A stretch of DNA of 64,000 nucleotides from contig VDFB02114979.1 of the NCBI GenBank assembly GCA_007258455.2, positions 1 through 64,000 of the forward strand, written 5' to 3'. The notes below the pieces were generated by a model, which was not told where the DNA came from, made no database searches, and saw only the letters and a program-made list of their open reading frames with translations. The DNA is from Sequoia sempervirens. Taxonomy: Eukaryota > Streptophyta > Pinopsida > Cupressales > Cupressaceae. Made by a program: the position numbers and the translations under genes. Of this stretch, positions 23,918 through 36,414 are shown piece by piece; the first letter of the stretch is position 1, and the number at the start of each line of letters is the position of its first letter.

Positions 23918-26900
23918 ATGCCAAGGAAACAAGCAAAGCCTCTAGCATCAAAATAACGCGAAACTAAAAATGAAAGGAGAAGAGAATCAAATAGGAAAGT
24001 TCATGAAGAAATGAAATTGAAGTCCACGGAGGAAGAAATTCTCATGCTTGATCTAAGAGAGATGTCAAATTGGTAGCACAAAGGGAACGAATGAACAAAC
24101 TTCGTGGAAGGACAAAAATGGATCACAAAGTTGGAGGCACGTCATCAACCATAGGTGAAGTTCAATGCAAACCATCTACAATATATCATGCTCAAAGTAC
24201 AACAAAAATCACATCTCCAGTTGAAGACACACCATCAACAACATGTGGTTTTCCAAGTACATCAAAAAACACATCTCTAGTTGAAGACACACCATCAACA
24301 ACATGTGGTTTTGAAAGTACATCAATAAACACATCTCTATTTGAAGGCACTCCACATACCACATCTCAAGTTGGAGGTACAACATCGTTTACATGTCAAT
24401 CTCAAGGTATGTCATCAATTTCACCTTTGATTGAAGGTACGCAATCTATGGACCCAATGTCGTTGAAATTCCTAATGTTAATAAAACTTTACCTTTGAGA
24501 ACTCCTCCTAGATTTTTGCATATAAAACTTAAATATTTGATTGATATTGATTCCAATGTTTTGAAAATAATGCCTAATAAGATTCCAAAATGTACATGTC
24601 AAAGATATGCAAAGAGGATATGGCCTTTATTTTTTGAGAAGCTAAGTGAGATTGGAAGATGTTAACTATTTTTGAAATGATGAGGCAACTCAATTTTAGG
24701 CCCACCATGAAGACTCTTGGGCTAAGAACATCAGATGAATCAAGTGAAAAATCCATTGCAAAGAATCTGATGAGTGCATACAAGAGCACAGGTTCTACCT
24801 CACGCACGAAAGATAGTTGTGCAACATGATGTGTGATGACAACAACATTGTTAAGCAATCAAACAAGGAATACGATGAACCTTACAAAGACAAGTAAATC
24901 TTTGAAAATAAGTAGATCATCTCTAATGAGAGCCAAAAGAAGGCGTGAAAGAGTGGAGGATCCAAATAGAAATGAGTTATGGGTATTCTCGTTGGGTAGA
25001 GTATCACAGAAAGATAAAGAAATTGCTCAAGCCTTGAGATCTCTAATACAAGATTTTTTGAAGACAACACAAGGATCTCTCCCAATCAAAGAGATCTTGT
25101 AAGAAGGATAATTGGTAGTCAAATCCGTGAGCCACATCCAAAGCATACCAGTCAAACCCAATTTTTTGTTGATTTTGTATAGAGGTTTCCTCAAGTTAAA
25201 ATATGTCAATGGTATTTTGAAATGCTAAAGCCTTTTTATGTCAAAATAAATCACACACGCACTACTTATTGTTGTAGAGTACATATTTAGTTTTCTAACC
25301 ATTATGATGTTTATCAACTTATATGTGTAGATATGCATACTAACAATGTTTTGTAGGAATGTAATATAAGGCCTCTACCTAAATCTTCAAGGGATTTATT
25401 ATCTAAAATTTTATGTGAAAGAGTGGATGGTCAAATTTTTTACAAGAATTCATGTTTGGATGGCACATGTGATCATTGTGGTGACATGCAATATTTTCCA
25501 ATTTTCCAAGACATGGCTAGTACACACACAATTGGAAACAAAATTGTGGAATTTGGAAAATACAAGACAGTGGCCTACAATCTAAAAGATGGGAAAGAAC
25601 CAAAGAAGTGTGAATTGGTCAATGATAAGATACCAATGCATTAGTTTATGGGAATTTTTTGTGATTAGGTGGTCTATGAGTATGGAAGGAATACACATAG
25701 AGATTGATGGTTGGGCTCACAATTCAAGTTATGCAAGGACATGTTTCCACTTCATAGCATTGTTTCAATTGTTAACTTTGTGGAGAACTATACACTACAG
25801 CTACAAAACGAGGTGCAATCACAATACTACAACTAGACACAAGTTGCTATATTTGTGCATATAGAATTCATTCATGCAAATGATAGTAGAGAGGATAATA
25901 GGAAGGTATTGAGGGAGTATTATGTTTACATCAATGATGATCACACACATTCTACAGATTTTGTGCAAGGTTGCTTTTAGATGTTCTATGCCGATTTGGC
26001 TAATAGGGGCATATCATTCAATCAGCATATCATATGGTCAAATAACTGTACATCGCAATTCAAGAAATCTAGAATGTTTTTCTAGTTGAGCAAGATGCAT
26101 AGGATCAATGGTGTTTGGAATATGTGGAACTTCGCAGAGGTTGGGCATGGAAAAGGGGAGCATGACGGAGCAAGTGCATGTATCAAAAGAGCCTTAGCAC
26201 AAGATGAGTTAAAGTGCAAAGATAGTGTAAAGTTGACAGATGCAAAATCATTTTTCCAGTGGTGTAATCATGCAATGGGTATAGGTAATGAAGGTAATTC
26301 TTTATTTTGTAATTTTTTTGGTTGGTAGATGATACTAACATTCCAAATATGAGGATTGTTGTACACTAACAAGATTGAGTGAGCTACACTATTTTAGAAG
26401 CTCCAATATAGGTACATGGACTATCCACATGTGGAAGATGGAATACTTTTGTTTTGCATGTACACTTCAAGCATGAAATTATTGTGAATCAAAAGAGTGG
26501 GTTGACGAATGGTCTGTAAGAAGTCTAACCCTACTTGACATGTATCGGCTCCTGACAACTCTACAAATCATGGAGATGCAATCATCTATTGACTTTGATC
26601 ATGTATAGGATCTACTAGAACCGGGTAATATATCTTACTTTGTTGTTTTATTGTGATGTTCAGTAAATACATCTAACTGGATGAACATATCAATGCAAGG
26701 CATGCTTATGTAGTGATTACAGATGAAGACAATGAAGAGGAAACAAATTATTACCTGTGTCATTGTATCAAGGCCAAAATGAAATTGGAGGCCCTAGTTA
26801 TAGATGGAGAAAACATAGAATATCCTACAGGTTCGATGGTTGTTACTAGAACATGGCTTAGAAGGTACCCAATTAAGAATGCTCCAATTTGGTTGTTTGA

Positions 26901-27084
26901 GGACTTTGACACACATCGGAAGATTCTTCACTACTCCAACCTTGTCGTCACAACCAACGTTCATTTGATCAAATATAAGGGCAGACCTACGAACAAGAAC
27001 TTGTGGAAAGTGCACAAGTCTGACCATGAGGCAATACTTGACACAATAAAGAGTAGAGCAGGCACGGATGGTTCATTGGATTGA
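23918..27084 (+). pseudogene. DDE-type transposase pseudogene
   Basis: Basic start (MPRKQAKPLASK, K/R-rich) at 23918. Then come a shifted frame 24070-24498 with Ser/Thr-rich repeats, a frame at 24833-25102, a Cys motif CDHCG near 25470, and EVQSQYY near 25810. After these lie the diagnostic WNFAEVGHGKGEHDGA block near 26140 and a C-terminal frame 26713-27084 with YPTGSMVV and HYSNLV. The order (Cys-rich ribbon, ENY...EVQS, a DD.H stretch, W-S-N-N-C-x-S-Q-F-K where relatives have W-S-D-G, then GHGKG) fits a cut-and-paste transposase family that I know from animals and plants but cannot name surely. Many stops and shifts make it dead; one expected catalytic Asp appears as Asn. Confidence 0.6.
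24190..24400 (+). repeat. 60 bp tandem repeat coding Ser/Thr-rich units
   Basis: Roughly three copies of a 60 bp unit at about 24200-24370, reading VEDTPSTTCGF then STSKNTSL in the open frame. Neighbouring copies are nearly identical in DNA. It lies between the basic N-terminus and the core of the transposase pseudogene, like a linker expanded by slippage. Confidence 0.6.
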
Positions 27085-30000
27085 TTTGTAAGTATGCACA
27101 TTGAATTTGTAAAGTCATGTTATTAATCAATGTTTTTTTTCAAGCGTAAGTTTGATCGTAGAAGGGTTTGCAATATTGCATTATTGTTAATGCAAAATGA
27201 CATTATATGTTGCTCTCTATTGACTACCTTTAAGTTGGTATTCTCTATTGGTGTTTTATGTCATATGCATTTAGGACTGTCATTGATGCATTTGTGACTA
27301 TCTTTTCATCCACTTATAACTTCCCTCAATTATTAATTTGTCATTTTCCATCCAAGAAATGAAAGGGAACTTGTTGTAGTAGTCCATGATATTGTCAAAA
27401 TTTATTTAATCATGCTTAGTACATCCTACCATAGGAAAATTTATGATATTGCTTACTCATTAGTCTTATTGCGGTATGTGCAATGATGAAAATACTAAGA
27501 TCTACATGGACACCTTGCTTATGCTTGTTTATTGCCAAAATTTATGTTGGAATAGGTCAAGCACAAGCCATCAAAATTTAATGCATCTAGATCAAAGATT
27601 TTATTTTCCTTGTTTCATTAAGCATTTTAATTGATAACTATGCAAGGACTTGGGTTGTACTTGTGACAAATTATTAATTAGATGTTTGCTTTAGTGAAGA
27701 GATATGCAAGACTATTGAAGGAGAAAAAAGGGAAAGGCTTCATTAAAGATCATCAACTTAAGAAAAAAACATCAGTTGTTGGTGCAAGTGTTCAGTGGTA
27801 TGAGAAACATGGTATGTAAGAATGTATAAGATGAATTTTTTGGTTTTGAATCTTCTCTTTCTTTTCCATTTCCTAGATTTTTTGGATTCTTATATGCTAC
27901 ATGTTTTATGTTAATTATGTTTATATATTCATGACATTTATACCTAGGATCATCGAGAGATGAGAAAGTAGTGAAATATGGGCCATACGACCATTGTAGG
28001 ACCTTCACTTGATCTGCTTAGAGCATGCATGAAGGTGATAATAGATATGGTCAGAAGGTGTTTGTCTAACATTTTTCAAATACTGTTCTTTTAATGATTT
28101 TAATTTGACTTCATGTCTGAAATTGTTAGGATTTTGTAATTTTTTTGTGGACCAAATTCCAATGAGAGTAGACAAGCACACCAAGGCTACTATCCATGTT
28201 TTTCCAAGGGAGAAAGGGATGTACATGTTTTCAAGCATTTGGAATGTAGATAACTGGGCCACTTGAGGTGGGTTGGAGAAAATAAACTAGGAAGCATCTC
28301 CTTTTGTTTCTTCTTGTATAAGATATTTCATGATCTGGGCTAGAAATGGGAGGATTAATTCCTTGCATGTATTGCTACAAGTACTAAGAAATGGGAGGAT
28401 TTTCAATATTTTTCCCATCACTACTGTAATATTTGTTATTGTATTAATGTATTTTTTGAAATACAAAAATTATGATAAATTATTACATGCAGATGTGTAT
28501 ATTCCTTAAAATGCCTCAATTGATTTTTTTCTTCCTTTCTAATGAGGTCTATTTATCATATATGCAGTTTTTTTTCTTGTCCTTTTAAAATATATATAAG
28601 TTTGTGCACAATTCAGGTCAACTAAATTTTAGTCATGGTGTTACTTCCTTTTGGTATTCTTATCTAAAGCATAATGGTTATGGTTTTCATTTAAAGTTAG
28701 TTGTATTGTATCATTTTTATTCATGCATTATCAATTTAGAAAAATGGAAAAATGGATCCATATATGGTAAGAAGAGTGATAATGACAATTGTTTATGAAA
28801 ATAATTTATATTGACACTTATACATGAATGTCTATTCATGGAATATCATGCATTACGTTCACATTGTCAAAGGACTGTGATCATCATTGCTGCATTTTTT
28901 TCTGTCATCATTTGTTGCTCAAGGGACTTCATTTGTTGCACATTTCATAACTCTTTTTGCTATTATTTATGTCAATTAATTTTGTGCTCCTTATGTCTGA
29001 AAACTTCCCATGAATGTGTGACTGTCTAAAGAATTTTTTGCTATGAATTTCAATGAATTTGTTGTTGTTTATGTCTGAAAATTTCATTTTCCTCTATCTA
29101 TAATTTGATGATCCTTTGCTATACTTTATGGTGGTTGTCTTTAAGACTCTTGTCTTCAATATCAATATTCATGCATTTGGTGCCTAAAAACAATCTATAG
29201 ATTTCCACAACTCTACCCCTCTCATATGAAGGCCTTCATTGAAGTCATTGCCCCTTTGACTATTATTGCAAAGTGAATGGGTTGTTGTCTTATACTATCT
29301 CTTGACTTGCCCTTGGACTGTCATCATGACTCTCTTTTTACCTTTGCACAGTCATCTAAATTTTGAATTGACAATCCTTTGTTTATTGCATCACAAAATT
29401 CATGTAAAACCACTTCCTTTTCATGCATATGACAGTCCTTCTTATTTATTTATGACCATGATCTCTATGTATGAGACTATCTTTGATGAGTTCTTGGATA
29501 TCATGCATTTTTTATGCTTGAAAATTCTTTCATCCATCAAATAATGACTGTCTTATTGGTATTATTGCTCACAAAAAAAATATGCCCCTTTGACCATTTG
29601 ATCTTCAAGCTACTCCTTTTTTCGTGTCATTGCATATGGCTACATTTTATTCATCATTGCATAATGATCTTAGTACCTTATCTTCACGCTTGATGTAGGA
29701 GCATCAATTTCAAGGTGTTTTATGGTTTATTTGGATGATAGGAGTCTAGTTGAGTCTATTTAGGTTTGTGGACTCCATTGGGATCATAATCCAATCTCCT
29801 TCAAGTCCTTAATCACTGTCACTTCTACCTTTGCATGAATATTGATGGTAGTTGAATCTTTTTCTTCATCATTTATTGTCTTGACCTCACATTATAGTCT
29901 CTTTGATTGTCATTGGAACCTTCAAATATATTGTCCTTTCTAAAGGTCTGCCATTGAAACTTCAAATGTGTGTATTCACCTACATTTTATTGCACTCTTT

Positions 30001-30574
30001 GAAAGTCCATGCATATAGTGTCATTTACACCATGTTTTCCCTATAACTTTTCTAATGGCATTCATGACTCTCCATTCTTTGCAGAGTGTCCCCTCTTTCT
30101 TATTAGTGTTTTCTTACAACTAACACATATTTTTATTGCTCTCCATGGAAATTTGCTTGTTAAAGTGAAGTTGACACAACAAACTTAAGTGATGGAAAAG
30201 TGGTAGAGTCATTAAAAGTGTGTGATTTTGCAATTAGAGTCAAAAAGTCAATGGAAAGGACTTCCAAATGAATGTTTCCAAGACACTTCTTTTGAAGCAA
30301 GGAAATTTCCAAATTTTCCAAGGATTTACACGTGGTAATAAATAGTTTTTTAGTATTTTTTAGCTTATTTAGGTGAGGCACTGGGTTGGTCACACAATTT
30401 CAGCATGTACAAGAACTTTATTGGCCAATCTGCATTCACAATGGTTTACTCAAAATTAGTCATATGGTATTCCTTTGTGGAAGTTTTCAACTACTGTTAA
30501 TAAACATTAAAAACTAAATGTTATAGTTTTGATGTCAAGGGTTTTCAGATTGAAGTTATGACAGTCATTAGTCA
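27085..30574. other. AT-rich spacer with possible exon-like scraps
   Basis: No confident gene. A short open stretch at about 27680-27812 is Lys-rich (KKGKGFIKDHQLKKKTSVVG) and ends in a possible splice donor. Another at about 28140-28265 reads RVDKHTKATIHVFPREKG. These might be exons of a second decayed gene of the neighbouring transposon, but I cannot join them safely. From 28600 to 30150 the DNA is T-rich, with repeated GACTGTCAT-like words and no open frame worth reporting. Confidence 0.3.
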
Positions 30575-32970
30575 TGTTACCATGATACTTAGAAACTTCT
30601 TGTCTAAGGCTATGGGATCGCGTCAGGCTCCTCTACAATAACCTCTATTTTTTTGCTATCTCGGAGGCATTTTCTTGTGGTGACAACTTTTCAGTTGAGG
30701 AAAAAGTTGTCAAATGCAAGTAGTGTAAAGTTGCAAAGTGGTGCAACTTTTATTTTACAACTTGTGTGACTAAACAGACTATTCCAACGCATCCAAGTGG
30801 ATACGTTTATGCTAGGAATGGTCCTCTTTAGCACCCAAACATGCCAAATCACTCTGAGCTACATTCAACTGGCTTAATCCCTTAAGAGTCCAAAGTGAAA
30901 AATGGTTGCAATCTTTGGATAGTTGTTACTCGGATATTGTGACACTTAGAAACTTCTCGTCTAAGGCCATGGGATCCTGTTGGGCCCCTCTACAATAATC
31001 TTTCTCGATTTTTGCTATCTCAGAGGTGTTTTGCAACATGTGTGACCAAATGTACTGTTCCAACATGTCTGGTTGGGTACATTTATGCTAGGCATGGTCC
31101 TCTTTTGCACCCAAACATGTTGAATCACTTTGAGCTACATTCAACCGGCTCAATCCCTTAAGAATCCAAAGTGAAAAATAATTGCAATCTTTAATGAATT
31201 ATTACTCGGATACCGTGATTCATAGAAACTTCTTATCTAAGGCTATGGGATCGCATTGGGCTCCTCTAATATAAACTCTCTTGGTTTTTTCTATCTCAGA
31301 GGATTTTTCCCTTGGTGACGAATTTTTAGTTGAGGAAAAAGTTGTCAAATGCTTGAGCAGTGTAAAATTGCAAAGTGATGCAACTTTTGTTCTGCAACTT
31401 GTGTGACCAAACAAACTGTTCCAACGCATCTGGATTGGTACGTTTACACTAGGAATGGTCCTCTTTTTCACCCAAACAAGTCGAATCACTTCGAGATTTG
31501 TTCAACTAGCTCAATCCTTTAAGAATCCAAAGTGCAAAATGACTACAATCTTTGATAGGTTGTTACTTGGATACCATGATGCTTAGAAACTTCTTTTCTG
31601 AGGCTATTGGATCATGTTGGGCCCCTCTACAACAATATCTCTTAGTTTTTTCTATCTTAGAGGCTTTTTCCCATGGTGACAAATTTTTAGTTGAAGAAAA
31701 AGTTGTCAAATGCAAGCAGTGTAAAGTTGCAAAGTGGTGCAACTTTTTTTTTGCAACTCATGTGACCAATAAAGACTATTCCAACACATCTAGATGGGTA
31801 TGCTTACACTAGGAATTGTCATTTTTTACACCCAAACACGTTGAATCACTCTGAGCTATGTTCAACCAACTCAATTCCTTAAGAGTACAAAGTGCAAAAT
31901 GGTTGCAATCTTTGACAGGGTGTTGCTCAAATACCATGATGCTTAGAAACTTCTCATCTGAGGATATGGTATCGTGTTGGGCCCATATCAAATAACATCT
32001 CTCATTTTTTTCTATCTTGGAGGTTTTTTCCTGTGGTGACAACTTTTCAGTTAAGGAAAAAGTTGTCAAATGCAAGCAATGTAAAGTTGCAAAGTGGTGC
32101 AACTTTCGTTTTACAACTCATGTGACTAAATGGACTGTTCCAACATGCTCGAATGGGTATGTTTACACTATGCATGGTCCTATTTCACACTCAAACACGC
32201 TGAATCACTCTGGGCTATATTCAATTGGCTCAATCTCTTAAGAGTCCAAAGTGCAAAATGGCTACAATCTTTGACAAGTTGTTACTTGAATATTGTGACA
32301 CTTAAAAAAATATTTTGAGGCTATGGGATTGCATTGGGCCCCTCTACAATGACCTCTCTCAGTTTTTTCTATCTCAGAGGTGTTTTCCCGTGGTGACAAC
32401 TTTTCAATTGAGGAAAAAGTTGTCAAATGCAAGCAGTGTAAAGTTGCAAAGTGGTGTAACTTTCATTCTACAATTCGTGTGACCAAACAGACAATTCCAA
32501 CATGTCTAGATGGGTATGTTTATGCTATAAATGGTCCTCTTTCACACCTGAACATGTAGAATCACTCTGAGCTATGTTCAATCGACTCAATCCTTTAAGA
32601 GTCCAAAGTGCAAAATGGCTACAATCTTTGACATGATATTACTCAGATACCGTGAAACTTAGAAACTTCTTGTCTGAGGCTATGGGATTGTGTTGGGCCC
32701 CTCTACAATAACCTATCTCTATTTTTGCTATCTTAGAGATGTTTTCCCATGGTGACGACTTTTTAGTTGAGGAAAAAGTTGTCAAATGCAAGTAGTGTAA
32801 AGTTGCAAAGTGCTACAACTTTCATTCTATAACTCATGTGACTAAACAGCTTGTTCCAACACATATGAATGGGTATGCTTACGCTAGGAATGGTCCTCTA
32901 TCATACCCAAACACGTCGAATCACTCTGAGCTATGTTCAACTGGCTCAATCCCTTAAGATTCCAAACTGT
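30575..32970 (+). repeat. Seven-copy ~360 bp tandem array
   Basis: The word GTTGTCAAATGC (or near form) recurs at 30706, 31341, 31702, 32062, 32419 and 32778, spaced about 357-361 bp. The first gap (635 bp) holds a shortened copy missing about 85 bp near 31030. Each unit also carries CTTAGAAACTTCT, GGGCCCCTCTACAATAA, GTGGTGACAACTTTT and TCCCTTAAGAGTCCAAAG. Within a unit the plus strand encodes EKVVKCKQCKVAKWCNF, a Cys-rich zinc-finger-like stretch, but no frame crosses unit borders. It looks like a tandemly amplified transposon-derived segment. Confidence 0.88.
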
Positions 32971-33573
32971 AGTTGTTGTCACCAAATAGTGCACCCTTAC
33001 TGAGTTGCAAAACTCAGCCTACTAGTGAAACATTGAATCCAAATATTCAATATTCATGAAGTATGGTTCTTCATGCTTTAGAGTTATAAAACATGATGTG
33101 TCGGTAATTATAGGACCATGTTTCCCAATGATTTGTCATGTTATTTCACGCATAGAAAATGGGAGGAGGTTTTTAACTTATTTAAATTATTAATATGGGA
33201 GAAATGTGATAACTGCACTAGGTGATGCATCCGAAAATCAACCTTATATTGTTGTTCATATCATTAAAATTGACCTGTGTATTGATTTCATTTAATGAGA
33301 ATTCAAGTGTTGTGATATTAGTAGATTCAAATAAATTTTGTTGGTTGGATCAACAACTATCATGGGTTTTGATGTGTTCATACAAGTTCATAGAGGTAGA
33401 TATATATGCCCATGAGGTTTGAAACATCCACTTGTTCTATAGATGCAAATGCAATGACTACTAAGCTTTAGAATCATAACCATTAGTTGTTGGATGCTAG
33501 CCTTAGCCATGAATTAAAAGCAATACATTTTTGTATGATATTTTTTTCATGCAAACAAAAAAGTTATTTACAG
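32971..33573. other. AT-rich spacer
   Basis: No gene or clear repeat. The 360 bp array ends near 32970, and the 3' edge of this stretch is a possible splice acceptor (TTATTTACAG) for the following exon-like fragment. Confidence 0.4.
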
Positions 33574-33716
33574 TGCTTGAGGGTATTGGATTAAAGGAAG
33601 ATCCAGATTATGCAATCATAAATGATGGTTATCCTAACTTATTCAAAGCTCTACATAGTGCAAAGAATTTGACTAGAAATTTATTATATGGGAAGAAGCT
33701 CTTACAATTAATTTGA
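33574..33716 (+). pseudogene. ABC1-kinase-like exon fragment
   Basis: The open stretch reads VLEGIG, then DPDYAII, YP, L..AL and LLYGKK. These landmarks occur in order in plant and bacterial ABC1/UbiB-family atypical kinases (pattern VLEGIA..., (D/N)P(D/E)(F/Y)A, YPY..., L.Y..YGK), which act in plastids and mitochondria on prenyl-lipid and quinone metabolism. It is preceded by TTATTTACAG, a good splice acceptor, suggesting a piece of a genomic copy rather than a processed one. No other exon is seen within a few kb, and the usual RLL segment is altered, so it is a fragment, perhaps moved by a transposon. Confidence 0.45.
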
Positions 33717-33759
33717 AACCTTTTGGTGTTAAAATCATTGCCACTAGATAACAATAGAA

Positions 33760-33960
33760 CTCAAGAAGCATGAAGCATACACTCAAATACATAAAGTATA
33801 CACATGAATCGTGAAGAATACACGTGAACACATGAATTATACATTTGAAGCATGAAGCATACACATGAATACACATAATATACATGAAGTATACACATGA
33901 ATAAGTGAAGCATACATGTGAATAATTGAAGGATAAGTAATTGAAGCATTGAAAAGGATA
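33760..33960 (+). repeat. Minisatellite of GAAGCATACACATGAATA-type words
   Basis: About ten imperfect 17-20 bp units (GAAG(C/T)ATACACATGAATA and shortened forms). The minus-strand Cys/Phe/Tyr/His-rich frames over it (33673-33967) are translations of the repeat. Confidence 0.75.
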
Positions 33961-36414
33961 CAACCACTAGGAATAGAGCTTATTTACACAATTTACACAT
34001 TAGATGGAGCTTATTGAGAAATCAATAGTAATTATTTAAGCATTAGATGTAAAAAAATCCATTCCTACAACATTCAACCATACAATTTATACAATACACA
34101 TGATAACATCATTCAAAAATGATAGTAGTAAAATAAGATTTGCTTTAATCAAAAAATTATAAGGCTATACAATATATATCCAATAAAGTCATACAAGCTT
34201 ACTACAAAAGAGCTATATGGACATAAAATGTCACATATATCAATAGTACAAAACATATGTTCCAAAATTCCATGTGTAGGAATACAACAAACGACCCTAA
34301 TACATTTCCCTCTAGGGGAAGGAAAAAGATCTTGTGCTGCCTTTGACAGTTAGCTAGATGGAGTGCATGTTGGTTCTTTTGTCTTTTGAACACACTCACT
34401 AGTCCTCCTCTCTTCACTCCTCTAGAGCTGCAATTGATACAATAAAAGTATAGATGTTAATACATAGAAATTGAATTATGGAATGACATATAACAAAATA
34501 ATCACTTACCACATACAAATAGTCATCATGCACATTTACAACATTACCACGTCCATGATCTAGAGTAACAACCACTTGTAGAAACCATCTAGATAGAAAT
34601 TAAACTACATACAAGTATCATGAAAATTTTCAATAATAGACCATAAAAGAGAAAATATAATGTCAAATTGACTAATTTGTTGCATACCTCTCTCAAAGGA
34701 TCAGAACTAGCTATTGTTGTAGCAACTCCATGGTCCATCTTGCTACCAACATCACCAGGGTTGTCTGATGTCAACATCTGAAAATGAAACAACAAATCTG
34801 ACGGTCATATAAACAAGAAAGTAGTCCCTTTATGCATATGGAGGCAGTATAAGAACACACAGTGGCCATGTTGTAAATGCAAGAAATGGAGATAAATTTA
34901 GTTTGAATTCAAATGATTCTTGTAAATTGGTATTATGAGAAACCAAGTGGTATATTTCTCTTTGAAGCACAGTAGTCATTGATACAAGAACATCAATCTC
35001 TCATAAAGGGAATTCAATTTGCAAAGGGGCATATTAGTAACCATCAGACATAAATGGGAAAGGACAACAATCAAGTCTTGACAAATCCCATAAAGTATGG
35101 CAGGCTTAAGAACATCACACAAGGTTAAAAAGGCATTGCATGATAAATGAAAATGAAAAAAAGAGAGGACAGTACATTAAAAGGAAACATTTTGATAAGC
35201 CCTAGCACAATAATTTCATGAACGAAAAAGGAAAATTTCAAACCTTCAATAATAGTTCTTTATGCCACAAAAGATAACATGTGCATAGAGGGAGGCAATC
35301 ACTGTCTTCATACCAAGATGAAAATAGCAGCAATATAACTATCATAAGAGCAACAAATGAAGATGAAAAGAGCAGCAATATGACTGTCATAAATGAGCAT
35401 AAATTAAAAAATGTAAAAGTGCAGCAACTTCATAGATAAAAATACAGAAAATTCATGCATCATGAGTGCAACTTCATAGAAAAAGGGCAAAAAAATCACA
35501 AATCATGAGGGCAATAGTTATGAACTAATGGATACTCCACCATATAACTAAAGAGCAACAAGTTCATTAGATGAAGAGGACAAACAGTTACAATACCCCA
35601 AAATCAAGAGGACGACCTTTAATCCACCATGAAGGAACAAAATTCATGTGTCAGAAGGAGTAATTTTTGAAGAAATAGTGAGAAATGTTAAGTGCTAATA
35701 GGAGATACAAGGGATGCAAACAAGAAGAAAACAATCTTCATGAATCACCATACAATGGAAATTTAGAGTGCACCATTAAAGGCACATTGAAGGTTTTAGA
35801 TTGTGATTTGAGACAACATTCTTCACCTAGGAGAAAGGGAAAAATATTTTTTCAGTCAAGTCACCAAGAGATGAAGTCTCTTCAAGACAAAAGAAAAATC
35901 ACTAAAGACAGTCACCTTTTTTCAAAATACATGATAGTACAAAAAGGCATTGAAAGTCCATGATGCTTGATTGTATAAAAGGAACACTACCCAAACTTTT
36001 GAAGGAAACTAGTCAAGAATGGTGATAGTGATAACAAAAATCAATACAAGGTAAAGGTCAATGACAGTTGAAAGAACTTGAAACATTTAATGTTAAGAAA
36101 ATTTTGGGAAGTGATGGAAGTATATGCAATAGTACAATCCCTATTGGTGGTAGTGGCCTTGCATGAAAGAGTAAATGGTTGGCATCAGTTGAGACTATAG
36201 TATAGTGCTTATAGATCACAAAATGGTGAAAGTACTAAGTCCACTAGGATAGTCCAAACTCTTGCAAATGCCAAAGTTCAGTGCTCACTGAGATTCAAAT
36301 TGCATATGTTGATGAAGTAATGTTAATGAGGGCATGTTGTCAACATAGTGATAATGCCACAATGAAGTTCACATGAATGAAGTGAGGATTACTATGTTAC
36401 TAGCAGCTTTCAAA
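33961..36414. other. A-rich spacer, no gene seen
   Basis: No coding sequence is supported. The region 34850-36050 contains many AAAGGCATTG, GACAGTCA and CAACAA words; on the complement it is similar in flavour to 28600-30150, but I could not align the two. The frame at 35685-35963 is Lys-rich and has no recognisable motif. Confidence 0.35.

Noticed and set aside
30575..32970. CRISPR-like array
   Set aside because: Units are 360 bp with no short repeat/spacer pattern, and the sequence is plant nuclear DNA; it is a tandem satellite.
33673..33967. Cys/Tyr/His-rich minus-strand frames
   Set aside because: They translate the short ATACACATGAA minisatellite and have no independent support.
28600..36050. 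Possible large inverted repeat between 28.6-30.1 kb and 34.8-36.0 kb
   Set aside because: Shared flavour (GACAGTCAT, ATATGCCCCTTTG words) but no stretch I could align reliably by eye; a dot plot would decide.
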